Shown here one piece after another: positions 9,088 to 17,722 of a stretch of 64,000 nt of DNA (the first letter of the stretch is position 1; each line of letters opens with the position of its first letter). The translations under genes were made by a program, and so were the position numbers. Origin of the DNA: UBA4427 sp045106235 (GTDB lineage Bacteria > Myxococcota_A > UBA9160 > UBA4427); contig JBGCEJ010000004.1 in NCBI GenBank assembly GCA_045106235.1, forward strand, positions 62,001-126,000, given 5' to 3'. The notes beneath the pieces were generated by a model. It was not told where the DNA came from. It saw nothing but the letters and a program-made list of their open reading frames with translations, and searched no databases.

Positions 9088-12000
9088 ATGAGTGGCTCGA
9101 ATCGCGGGGCGGACCAAAATCAGCCCTCGAATGTGGATGAAGAGGCCTTCGACGAACCGCAGGCGCCGGATTCGCCCTATCTCGAACAATTCGGGATCAA
9201 CGCCGGCTGGGTGGAGGAGATCGAGGACCAGTTCCGCGTCGATTCCGCCTCAGTCGACGAGAGCTGGTCGTCTGAATTCGGTGGCGCCGTCGAACCCCGG
9301 AAAATCCGCGATCAGATGCTTCGCGGAGCCCCCAGCCATCCTGCTTCACAGCCGGCACCCGCTTCGGCCGGAAACGAGTCCGCCTCGATGGGCGCCCGGG
9401 CTGCGCTCGGCACTCAGCATCCGCCCCTCGCAGGCGATATGGCCCCGGGCGGAGAAGGCGTCTCGCCCGCGGTTGCGGCGCGTTGGCCCGACGGTCCGCC
9501 GACGGATGCGATGCTGCTGCATGAAGCGGATCGACATGCCCGAGTACTGCGTCTGATTCATAGCTACCGCGCGCGCGGACATCGCATCGCGCAGAGTGAT
9601 CCGCTCGGTGGGCAGTCGACATATTTCCCCGAACTCGATCCCGCGCATTACGGCTTCGGCGACGATAACTTGGACGAGCCTTTCATCGCGGGCGATTTGC
9701 CCGGCGGCTCGGTGCAGACGCTGCGCCAGATTCTGACGCGACTGGGCAAGACCTACTGTGGTCCGATCGGCGTTGAGTTCACCCATGTTCAGGATCCCGG
9801 CCGAAAAGCCTGGCTCCGCGAACTGATGGAAGAGTCTCAGAATCATCCGAATCTCGAAGACGGAGAGCGGCGCCGGATTCTCGAGAAGCTCGCTGCGGCG
9901 GAACTGTTTGAAAACTTCCTGCATACGAAGTTTTTGGGGCAGAAGCGCTTCTCGCTTGAGGGCGGCGAATCACTGATTCCCTTGCTCGACCATATCGTGG
10001 AGAACTCGCCGGCGTTCGGCGTTCGCGAAGTGGTTCTCGGCATGGCCCATCGCGGTCGCTTGAACGTACTCGTGAATGTGTTGGGTAAGAGTTACGAGTC
10101 GATTTTCTCGGAGTTCGAAGATTCGCCGGATGTGGATGCGCCCTTTGGCTCAGGGGATGTGAAGTATCACAAGGGTTTCTCGAGTGACCGCGTTGTCGAG
10201 AGCGGCGAGCGGGTTCATCTCACGCTGACTTCGAATCCCTCGCATCTTGAGGCGGTCGATCCCGTCGTGGAAGGGCGTGCGAAGGCGAAGCAAGTGCGCG
10301 CAGGAGACGCGGACGGCGAAACGATCGTCCCCGTCATTATTCACGGAGACGCTGCGTTCGCTGGACAGGGCATCGTTGCCGAGACCTTGAACCTCTCGCA
10401 GCTCGTGGGCTACTGCACCGGCGGTACGATCCACGTCATCGTGAACAATCAGATTGGCTACACCACGACGCCTGCGGAAGCGCGCTCCACGCTCTACTGC
10501 TCTGACGTCGCCAAGATGATCCAGGTCCCGATTTTTCACGTGAACGGGGATCATCCCGAAGCCGTGATCCATGCGACGAAGCTCGCGATGGCCTACCGCC
10601 AGCGTTTCGGCGACGACGTCGTGATCGACATGGTCTGCTATCGCCGCCACGGACATAACGAAGGTGACGAGCCGGCGTTCACCCAGCCGCGGCTCTACCG
10701 AAAGATCCGTGAGAAGAAATCCGTTGAAGGGCTCTACCGCGAAAAGCTCGTCGCCGGGGGACGTCTCTCGCGCGAAGAAGCTGAAGCGATCGAACAGCGC
10801 CGCAACGACGAACTCCGCGAAGCGCTTGAACTGATTCAATCGAAGCCGCCGGGGCCGGATGAGCCCTATGAGCCGCGCGGTCCATGGACCGGCTTCTCGC
10901 GAACTCGACCCGATGAAGATGCCGAGACGGCCGTCTCGATCGAACGCCTCGGCCAAATCGCTGAAGGCGTCGCGCGGGTGCCCAGCTATTTCAACGTGCA
11001 TAAGAAGCTGCAGACGATCATCGATACGCGCGGCAAGGTCGTCTCTGAGGGCCTCGGCATCGATTGGGGCATGGGAGAGGCACTGGCGTTTGGGTCGCTG
11101 CTCCTTGAAGGCGCGCCGGTTCGGCTCTCGGGGCAGGACTGCTCGCGGGGGACCTTCTCGCATCGCCACGCGACGCTCGTCGATCAGGATTCTGGCGAAG
11201 AGTATGCGCCGCTTGACCATATCAGCGATAACCAAGCGCGCTTCGAGGTCTATGACAGCCTGCTCTCAGAAGCGGCGGTGTTAGGCTTCGAATACGGCTA
11301 CTCGCTTGCCGATCCGAGCTCGCTTGTCCTTTGGGAGGCGCAGTTCGGCGATTTCGTGAACGGCGCCCAGGTGATTATCGACCAGTTCATCACTTCTGCC
11401 CACGTGAAATGGGGACGGATGAGCGGTCTCGTGATGCTGCTGCCCCATGGCTACGAAGGGCAGGGCCCGGAGCATTCGAGCGCCCGGATGGAGCGATTCC
11501 TGCAGACCTGCGCCGAAGACTCTATGCAGGTTGTGAACTGCACGACGCCGGCTCAGTACTTCCACGTGCTGCGACGGCAGATGCGCCGCGCGTACCGTGC
11601 TCCGCTTGTGATCTTTACGCCGAAGAGCTTGTTGCGGCATCCCAAGGCTGCGGCTCACGTGGAAGATTTCACGACCGGGACCTTCAAGCGCGTGATCGAT
11701 GATCCGATCGCTGCTGCGCGCGCGGAGGATGTTCGGCGCGTGCTCGTTTGCTGCGGCAAGGTCTACTACGACCTGATCGAAGAGCGGAAAAAGCGCTTCG
11801 AGGGGCGGGAACATGAGATTGCCATCGTCCGCGTTGAGCAGCTCTATCCCTGGCCCGAGCGCGAGCTTTCCGATGTCTTCAGTCGCTACACGCGTGCGGA
11901 TACCCGGATCTGGGTCCAGGAAGAGCCTCGAAACATGGGGGCTTGGACTTTTGTGCGGGACCGCATCCAGTCCATCGTCGGCGACAAGCATCGGGTTGAA

Positions 12001-12102
12001 TACGCCGGGCGCGCCGAAGCCGCGAGCCCGGCCGCGGGCAGCCCGCGGATCCATCGTGCCCAGCTTCAGGCCTTTCTCGACGAGGCCCTCGGCGAAGGCT
12101 GA
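9088..12102 (+). CDS. sucA: 2-oxoglutarate dehydrogenase E1 component
   Basis: Thiamine-diphosphate-dependent decarboxylase of the TCA-cycle 2-oxoglutarate dehydrogenase complex. It has the E1 N-terminal segment (SPYLEQFGINAGWVEEI), the GMAHRGRLNVLVNVLGK block, the cofactor region GDAAFAGQGIVAETLN...NNQIGYTT, and the C-terminal transketolase-like half with GQDCSRGTFSHRHA. At ~1004 residues it has normal E1 length, without the extra E2-like domain of actinobacterial OdhA. I chose ATG 9088 (GGGGAG 8 bases before) over ATG 9073. The E2 and E3 genes are not adjacent, which is unusual for proteobacterial sucAB. Confidence 0.95.
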   Translation: MSGSNRGADQNQPSNVDEEAFDEPQAPDSPYLEQFGINAGWVEEIEDQFRVDSASVDESWSSEFGGAVEPRKIRDQMLRGAPSHPASQPAPASAGNESASMGARAALGTQHPPLAGDMAPGGEGVSPAVAARWPDGPPTDAMLLHEADRHARVLRLIHSYRARGHRIAQSDPLGGQSTYFPELDPAHYGFGDDNLDEPFIAGDLPGGSVQTLRQILTRLGKTYCGPIGVEFTHVQDPGRKAWLRELMEESQNHPNLEDGERRRILEKLAAAELFENFLHTKFLGQKRFSLEGGESLIPLLDHIVENSPAFGVREVVLGMAHRGRLNVLVNVLGKSYESIFSEFEDSPDVDAPFGSGDVKYHKGFSSDRVVESGERVHLTLTSNPSHLEAVDPVVEGRAKAKQVRAGDADGETIVPVIIHGDAAFAGQGIVAETLNLSQLVGYCTGGTIHVIVNNQIGYTTTPAEARSTLYCSDVAKMIQVPIFHVNGDHPEAVIHATKLAMAYRQRFGDDVVIDMVCYRRHGHNEGDEPAFTQPRLYRKIREKKSVEGLYREKLVAGGRLSREEAEAIEQRRNDELREALELIQSKPPGPDEPYEPRGPWTGFSRTRPDEDAETAVSIERLGQIAEGVARVPSYFNVHKKLQTIIDTRGKVVSEGLGIDWGMGEALAFGSLLLEGAPVRLSGQDCSRGTFSHRHATLVDQDSGEEYAPLDHISDNQARFEVYDSLLSEAAVLGFEYGYSLADPSSLVLWEAQFGDFVNGAQVIIDQFITSAHVKWGRMSGLVMLLPHGYEGQGPEHSSARMERFLQTCAEDSMQVVNCTTPAQYFHVLRRQMRRAYRAPLVIFTPKSLLRHPKAAAHVEDFTTGTFKRVIDDPIAAARAEDVRRVLVCCGKVYYDLIEERKKRFEGREHEIAIVRVEQLYPWPERELSDVFSRYTRADTRIWVQEEPRNMGAWTFVRDRIQSIVGDKHRVEYAGRAEAASPAAGSPRIHRAQLQAFLDEALGEG

Positions 12103-12157
12103 AGCCGTTCACAGCATTGCGGACAAGATGGCCTGCCTTGCGCTTTTGAGGCATCAC

Positions 12158-12192
12158 AGATCGCTCCCCGGCACTGACCGGCGGGGCGATCT
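12158..12192 (+). terminator. Hairpin after sucA
   Basis: AGATCGC and CCCCG (12158-12170, one bulged T) pair with CGGGGCGATCT (12182-12192) about 55 bases after the sucA stop. There is no strong T-run. It is a plausible terminator before the acyl-CoA dehydrogenase genes. Confidence 0.45.
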
Positions 12193-12290
12193 GCCGTATT
12201 GACGATGGGCTTCTGCCAAACGAGAATCCGAGGGCTGCTTGCGGGGACCGGAACCTTCCCGGCCGCGACTTGCAGAATTTGGAGACCTGA

Positions 12291-13499
12291 ATGGACCTGA
12301 GCTACGGAAGCGAAACCGAAGCGTTTCGTAAGGATGTGCAGAGCTTTCTCTCTGCCAATTGGCCCCCGAGCGGTGATGAGAAGGATCTTTCCCGCGAAGA
12401 ACAGACGAAGAACTTTCGAGAACGCGCCATTGAGGCGGGGTATCTCTGCCGCGCGATCCCGAAGAAATACGGCGGCTCCGAGCAAGCTCCTGATGCGCTG
12501 AAGGGGCAGGTCATCCGCGAAGAGTTTTCGAAGGTCCACGCGCCCATGGAACCGCGCGGGATCGGCACGATGATGCTCGTACCGACCCTGCTTGACCGGG
12601 GTGAAGAGTGGCAGAAGGACAAGTTCGTGGCGGGGACGATCCGCGGCGAAATCAACTGGTGTCAGGGCTACAGCGAGCCCGGCTCGGGCAGCGACCTGGC
12701 CAGCCTCAAGACGAAGGGTGAACTCGTCGGCGACGAGTGGGTGATCAACGGTCAGAAGATCTGGACGAGCTCCGCCGAAGTGGCGGACTACATGTTCTGT
12801 CTCGTCCGGACGGAGCCCGACGCGAAGAAGCACGCGGGCATCTCCTACCTGCTGATCGACATGAATCAGCCGGGCATCGATGTTCGACCGCTTCGCCAGA
12901 TGACGGGTTCGTCCGAATTCAGCGAAGTCTTCTTCAACGACGTGCGCACGCCGAAAGACTGGATCGTCGGCAACCGCGGCGAAGGCTGGCTCGTTTCGCG
13001 GACGACGCTGAAGCATGAGCGCAACTCGATCGGCGCAGCCGCGCAGGTTCTGGCTCTGCATGAAGCGCTCGTCGGTCTCGCCAAGGAGCGGAAGCTGAAT
13101 GGTCGCCCGGCGATCGAAGATCCTCAGATTCGACGCGGACTGGTCGAGGTCGAGGGGTATATCCGCTCGCATCAATACTCGGGTTTCATTCAGATGGCTA
13201 AGGATCTGAAAGACGAGAGCGCGGGCATCATCTCGATGATGAACAAGATCAACTCGACCAATATCGGCCATAAGATCGCCCATCTCGCGATGGAGATTAT
13301 GGGCGACGACGGCCTGCTTGCGCCGGGCGGACGGGGTCTCGGCGGGGTGGCCCCGACGCAAACGGGACACTGGGTGGCCCATTACATGACAACCCTCGGC
13401 ATCGCGATTGCCGGCGGGACCGCCAACATTCAGCGCAATGTCATCGCAGAGCGAGGCCTCGGCCTGCCGCGTGACTCCGCTGCGAATCGGAGCAAATAA
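12291..13499 (+). CDS. Acyl-CoA dehydrogenase, first gene of a pair
   Basis: FAD-dependent alpha,beta-dehydrogenation of an acyl-CoA. FAD and substrate motifs are visible: NWCQGYSEPGSGSDLASL, and the late IAGGTANIQRNVIAERGLG. At the position of the MCAD catalytic Glu (YEGT) there is Gly. A Glu in LKHERNSIGAA sits where isovaleryl/long-chain-type enzymes carry theirs, so it is the likely base. The 402 residues resemble the large subunit of heteromeric ACADs used on steroid side chains. Only 2 bases separate it from the next gene, so the two are surely co-transcribed. Confidence 0.9.
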   Translation: MDLSYGSETEAFRKDVQSFLSANWPPSGDEKDLSREEQTKNFRERAIEAGYLCRAIPKKYGGSEQAPDALKGQVIREEFSKVHAPMEPRGIGTMMLVPTLLDRGEEWQKDKFVAGTIRGEINWCQGYSEPGSGSDLASLKTKGELVGDEWVINGQKIWTSSAEVADYMFCLVRTEPDAKKHAGISYLLIDMNQPGIDVRPLRQMTGSSEFSEVFFNDVRTPKDWIVGNRGEGWLVSRTTLKHERNSIGAAAQVLALHEALVGLAKERKLNGRPAIEDPQIRRGLVEVEGYIRSHQYSGFIQMAKDLKDESAGIISMMNKINSTNIGHKIAHLAMEIMGDDGLLAPGGRGLGGVAPTQTGHWVAHYMTTLGIAIAGGTANIQRNVIAERGLGLPRDSAANRSK

Positions 13500-13501
13500 G
13501 C

Positions 13502-14593
13502 ATGGATTTCGATCTATCAGAAGAGCAGCGACTGCTGCAGGAAACCGTCGAGCAGTACATTGAAAACGAATGCCCTTTGGCACGTCTGCGCGAGATTTTT
13601 GACGACGAAGCGGGCTATGACGAGAAGCTCTGGAAGGGGCTTGCAGAGCTCGGGCTCGCGGGGATTCATCTTCCCGGCGATGTCGGCGGCAGCGAACTTG
13701 AGATTCTGGATCTCGCCGTCGTCGCGGAAACGCTGGGTTCCCTCGCGGCGCCCGTTCCGTTCCTCAGCCATGTGTTGGCGACGGAGGCAATCTTGCGCGC
13801 CGGCTCAGCGGAGCAGAAGACGCGTATGCTGCCGAGTCTCGCCAGTGGTGAACATCTGGCCACGGTCGCCTTGGCGGAAGAGGGCGGCGTTTGGCAGCCC
13901 GAGGAGTGGACCCTCAAGGGCCCGGATGGCACGACCGGGACGATCACTGGGGCCAAGGACATCGTCGAGTTCGGTGAACACGCCGACTATTTCGTGGTCG
14001 GCCTCGCGGGCGGCAAGTTCGGTGTCGTTGAGCGCAATGCCGCAGGCATCGAGGTCCAGCGCATCGAGGGCGCCGACCGAACCCGCCGCATCGCCCACGT
14101 GGCTTTCGAGAATACGCCGATCGAGGTTCTCGAAGCCGGCGGAATGGAAGCAGCGGAGCGCGTGCGCGACGTCGGTCTCGTTCTGCTCGCCGCGGATGCC
14201 TTCGGCGGCGCGGATAAGCTCGTCGAGATGAGCGTCGAGTACGCGAAGAACCGCGAACAGTTCGGCGTCACGATCGGCCATTTTCAAGCGCTGAAGCATC
14301 AGCTTGCGAATATGGCTGTCGAGGTCGAGCCGGCCCGGGGGCTTTACTGGTACGCCGCTCATGCCCTGGACCATGTCCCGGAAGAGGCGGCGCGCACTGC
14401 GGCGATCGCGAAATGCCATATCACCGAGCGCTATCAGCAGGTTGCCCGCGACGCGACCGAGGCCCACGGCGGGATCGGTTTCACCTGGGAAGGCGATGTT
14501 CAAATGTGGTTCAAGCGCGCCATGTTCGACCGGGTCTACCTGGGCACGCCCCGGGTTCACCAGGACCGCGCCGCGGCGCTCGCAGGCTGGTAG
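13502..14593 (+). CDS. Acyl-CoA dehydrogenase, second gene of a pair
   Basis: A 363-residue ACAD-fold protein with EEGGVWQPEEW... in the middle domain, YAKNREQFGVTIGHFQALKH, and the C-terminal AHGGIGFTWEGDVQMWFKRA. There is no Glu at either usual catalytic position: the YEGT site reads YLGT, and the helix-G site reads ERVRDVGLV. This is the pattern of the non-catalytic half of alpha2beta2 dehydrogenases such as ChsE1/ChsE2, with the upstream gene supplying the base. That pairing is inference from order and motifs. Confidence 0.88.
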   Translation: MDFDLSEEQRLLQETVEQYIENECPLARLREIFDDEAGYDEKLWKGLAELGLAGIHLPGDVGGSELEILDLAVVAETLGSLAAPVPFLSHVLATEAILRAGSAEQKTRMLPSLASGEHLATVALAEEGGVWQPEEWTLKGPDGTTGTITGAKDIVEFGEHADYFVVGLAGGKFGVVERNAAGIEVQRIEGADRTRRIAHVAFENTPIEVLEAGGMEAAERVRDVGLVLLAADAFGGADKLVEMSVEYAKNREQFGVTIGHFQALKHQLANMAVEVEPARGLYWYAAHALDHVPEEAARTAAIAKCHITERYQQVARDATEAHGGIGFTWEGDVQMWFKRAMFDRVYLGTPRVHQDRAAALAGW

Positions 14594-14625
14594 CGACGGA
14601 CCGAGGGGTGTGAGACCGGCGACGG

Positions 14626-16503
14626 TTAGTCCGCCGCCCGCGTCTCCACGCTCAGCGTTCGCATTCGATTGAGTGCCGCGGCGATCTCGAATCGCCGCGG
14701 CCTCGCGAATGCGCCGGGATGGCGCCCTGAGGCTTCGCCCGGCCGGCCGAAGGGATCGAGCACGTCGAGTCCTTTGGCGTCGAGGATCGCTTCAAGCGCG
14801 TCGAGCACGTCGGCGAGGCTGAGCTCCTTCGTCATGATCTGCGTCGCCGCGAGATGGATGGCGGCGCCGATGGCCCGGGTCTGGCTCGGATCGAAGAGTT
14901 GCTCCACGGAGCGCAGGTCGATCTCCGTCGTGCCGTACACGATTTCCTCGCAGGCCCGGCTGGAGATCTTGACCTCTTTGCGCCCGCGCCGCGCCTCGAA
15001 GCTCTCCGGGACGGGCACGCGCGGAAGAGGACGTCGCACGGGCGCAAGAAAGCGCTCGTCCACGTCCTCGTCCCCGGCCTCCTCACTCGGTCCAGCAAGG
15101 GCCTGGGCACGCGCGGTCACGTCAAGCGGCCGATACGCCTTCATTTCAATCACGGTATCGGCGACCGAGAAATAGTCCCCCGAGCCTCCCATTACGAGCA
15201 AGGTGGAGAGGTCGAACTCCTCGTAGAGCGCGCGAACCCGGTGGAGGAACGGCGTGATCGGTTCATCCCGAGGATGAATCAGCGCCTGCATCCTCGCGTC
15301 TCGCACCATGAAATTAGTGGCGCAGGTGTCTTCGTCGAGGAGCAGGCCGCTTGCGCCGACTTCGATGGCCTCGGACAGGTTGGCGGCTTGGCTCGTGCTG
15401 CCGCTGGCATCGTCGGTCGAGAAATGTCGCGTATTTCTCGGTTCCGATTCGCCGGGCCGGAGGGGAAGCCGGTCGATGAAGGTTTGAATATCGACCCCAC
15501 TGACGGAGCGGCCGTCTTCCGCCCGAATTTTCACCAGAGCGGGATCGCTCACGACGGTTTCGCGACCATCTCCCGGCACATGCGGGATCACGGATCGTTC
15601 GATCGCTCGGAGCAGCGTCGATTTCCCGTGATAGCCCCCGCCGACCAGCAAGGTCACGCCGCGGGGAATCCCCATTCCGCTCCAGCGATTCCCAGGCGCG
15701 CCGGCATCCGCATGCGGGACATCGAGCGCGACGCGGAAAGCGACCGGTGACTCGAAGGCGAGCGCATCGCCGCCGGCCATCGGCGCCTCGCTTGCGCCGG
15801 TCGCGCGGGGCAAGACCGACCCGTCGCCAACAAAGGCAATCAGGTCATGGTCGGCGAGCTGTGCGCGGATGCTTTCCTGATTCTCGACGCAGTCCACAAA
15901 GTGTCGCAACTCGGCATCGCCCTTGGCGTCGCGATCGATGAAGGTCTGGCACACGATCTTGGGGAGGGTCTCGACGAGGAGGGTGATGGCATCGCCGCCG
16001 CGAACCCGCCGGCCGTCAGCAGGCAGTCCGACCTCAAAGCGCGCTTCAATAAAGCCTTCGCCTCCCGCATTCTCGCCGAAGATGATCGCCGTGCGTTCAA
16101 GCACTTCGGGCCCACCGGCATCGATCGTGATCAGCCCGCCCTTGCCGGTTCCGCTTCGTTGCGGGGCAGCCGCGCGAATCGCTTTCCGAAAGGCGCGGGC
16201 AAACCAGGCGGCGGTGGCGATCCTGCGCGTCGGTCGCCCAGCGGAGTCGTCGGCGAAGGTGTCGTCGGGGATGCGTGCGAGGGGAAGGCTCACCCGGGCG
16301 CGGAGCTTTGAGGGCGAGGCGAAGGGGTCGGACTGGACGCGGTCGACGAAGAGGTCCCATTCCGAGAAGGCCCAATGGCCTTCGATGTCGCGGTAGGCTT
16401 TGTAGCCCCGTCCGTTTATCCGCTCGAGTGTTTTGGCTAATTCGAGGGATCCGGGCACGATTTGATTCTCTCCTGTCGCGTCGTGTGGAGGCGCGCCGTT
16501 CAT
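14626..16503 (-). CDS. Predicted ATPase of the ABC class (COG3044/PF09818 type)
   Basis: A 625-residue soluble ATPase. The Walker A is GGGYHGKSTLLRAIERS, flanked by the family block VTLLVGGGYHGK and followed by HVPGDGRETVVS. An ABC-like late region contains LLLDEDTCATNFMVRD and MGGSGDYFSVADTVIEMK. The family is widespread but has no established function; the link to DNA or RNA handling is only suggested. It is divergent from the oxygenase gene at 16659, with a 155-base spacer containing a repeated GGCTCGGTCGG. A neighbour role cannot be inferred. Confidence 0.85.
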   Translation of the reverse strand: MNGAPPHDATGENQIVPGSLELAKTLERINGRGYKAYRDIEGHWAFSEWDLFVDRVQSDPFASPSKLRARVSLPLARIPDDTFADDSAGRPTRRIATAAWFARAFRKAIRAAAPQRSGTGKGGLITIDAGGPEVLERTAIIFGENAGGEGFIEARFEVGLPADGRRVRGGDAITLLVETLPKIVCQTFIDRDAKGDAELRHFVDCVENQESIRAQLADHDLIAFVGDGSVLPRATGASEAPMAGGDALAFESPVAFRVALDVPHADAGAPGNRWSGMGIPRGVTLLVGGGYHGKSTLLRAIERSVIPHVPGDGRETVVSDPALVKIRAEDGRSVSGVDIQTFIDRLPLRPGESEPRNTRHFSTDDASGSTSQAANLSEAIEVGASGLLLDEDTCATNFMVRDARMQALIHPRDEPITPFLHRVRALYEEFDLSTLLVMGGSGDYFSVADTVIEMKAYRPLDVTARAQALAGPSEEAGDEDVDERFLAPVRRPLPRVPVPESFEARRGRKEVKISSRACEEIVYGTTEIDLRSVEQLFDPSQTRAIGAAIHLAATQIMTKELSLADVLDALEAILDAKGLDVLDPFGRPGEASGRHPGAFARPRRFEIAAALNRMRTLSVETRAAD

Positions 16504-16658
16504 TCTAGGAACTTGCCCGCGCTTCGCCCAGCCAGGTCGGGGCTAACTGGGCTCGGTCGGGCTCGGTCGGAGTGGTCCGAGTCTTCGGCCGTTTGGGATT
16601 GGCTGGACTACGCTTGCGGGATCTACGGTGCGCAGGCGCTTAGGCATGGAGGCTCGAC

Positions 16659-17684
16659 ATGACGATGACCCCGCGAATTTTGGAAGAGCAGAGCTGCTGG
16701 AATGCAGCGGATGTCTCGTCGGAAGCCACCTGGACCGAGAATCTTGCGCCGGCTGAGCTTGAGGAAATCGATGCGGCGCTCCGCATCGCCCTCGCGAAGA
16801 GCCACGATATTTTGGAAGTCGGCCGAGAGGATTTCCCGCTCCCGAATCTCGCGGGTCGGCTGAAGGCGGTCGAGAATGAGCTCATCAACGGAAGAGGTTT
16901 CGTTCGTCTGCGCGGGCTCGACCGGGACCGCTACGACCAGAGCGAAATGGAGATGATCTATTGGGGGCTCGGCCGTCACCTCGGTGAACCCTGGCCACAG
17001 AACAAGCATGGCCATGTCCTCGGGGACGTCACGGATCAGAATAAGGCGGCGGATGACCCCACGGTTCGGGGAAATGAAATCGGAGGCGCGGCTTTGCCGT
17101 TCCACTGCGACGGCTCCGACCTTGTCGGTCTCATGTGTTTACAGAACGGGATCGAGGGCGGGCTTTCAGCCGTCGCGAATTCAGTCGCCATTCACAATCA
17201 GCTCGTGCGCGAGTCTCCCGAATGTGCGGCCGCGCTCTATGCGCCTCAGCCTTTCGACTACCGCGGCGAGGAGCCTAAGGGCGGCCGCCCTTGGTACGAA
17301 CTGCCTGTGTTTACGGAGTGGAACGATCGGCTTTTTGTGCGATGCATCCCGCCCTATATCTTGGCCTCCCAACGACACGAGGCTGCGCCTCGCCTGACCG
17401 AGCAAGCGAAAGCGGGTCTTTCGCGGGTCGTCGAACTCTCGGAGGATCCGAACTACCACGTCCATATGGAACTGCGTCCCGGCGATATGCAGTTCATCAA
17501 CAACTATCATGTTATGCATGGCCGGACGGCGTATTCGGATGCGCGCGAGTCCGGTCAGATTCGCCATCTTAAACGGCTCTGGCTTGAGACGAGCGTGCTT
17601 GCCGACCGGCCGCCTCATTTTAAGAACGGCACCCAGTCCCATTGGAACGATCAGCGCAGCGCGAGCCGGATGCAGGTCGCCTAG
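16659..17684 (+). CDS. TauD/TfdA-like Fe(II)/2-oxoglutarate oxygenase
   Basis: Non-heme iron oxygenase. The 2-His-1-carboxylate facial triad is visible as FHCDGSD (His/Asp, ~residues 148-150) and the distal His in NNYHVMHGRT (~residue 286). RHLKRLWL supplies the 2-oxoglutarate-binding Arg. Length of 341 residues is typical. GGAGG lies 6 bases before the ATG. Family members hydroxylate small carboxylates, betaines or amino acids, and the substrate here is unknown. Confidence 0.87.
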   Translation: MTMTPRILEEQSCWNAADVSSEATWTENLAPAELEEIDAALRIALAKSHDILEVGREDFPLPNLAGRLKAVENELINGRGFVRLRGLDRDRYDQSEMEMIYWGLGRHLGEPWPQNKHGHVLGDVTDQNKAADDPTVRGNEIGGAALPFHCDGSDLVGLMCLQNGIEGGLSAVANSVAIHNQLVRESPECAAALYAPQPFDYRGEEPKGGRPWYELPVFTEWNDRLFVRCIPPYILASQRHEAAPRLTEQAKAGLSRVVELSEDPNYHVHMELRPGDMQFINNYHVMHGRTAYSDARESGQIRHLKRLWLETSVLADRPPHFKNGTQSHWNDQRSASRMQVA

Positions 17685-17722
17685 CCATTGTCTTCGGGAT
17701 GGCTTTTCCGCCCGGGTTCGAT

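Noticed and set aside
13560..14231. Long plus-strand frame inside the second acyl-CoA dehydrogenase
   Set aside because: It is the +1 shadow of a well-supported ACAD; it has an Arg/Ser-rich composition and no motif.
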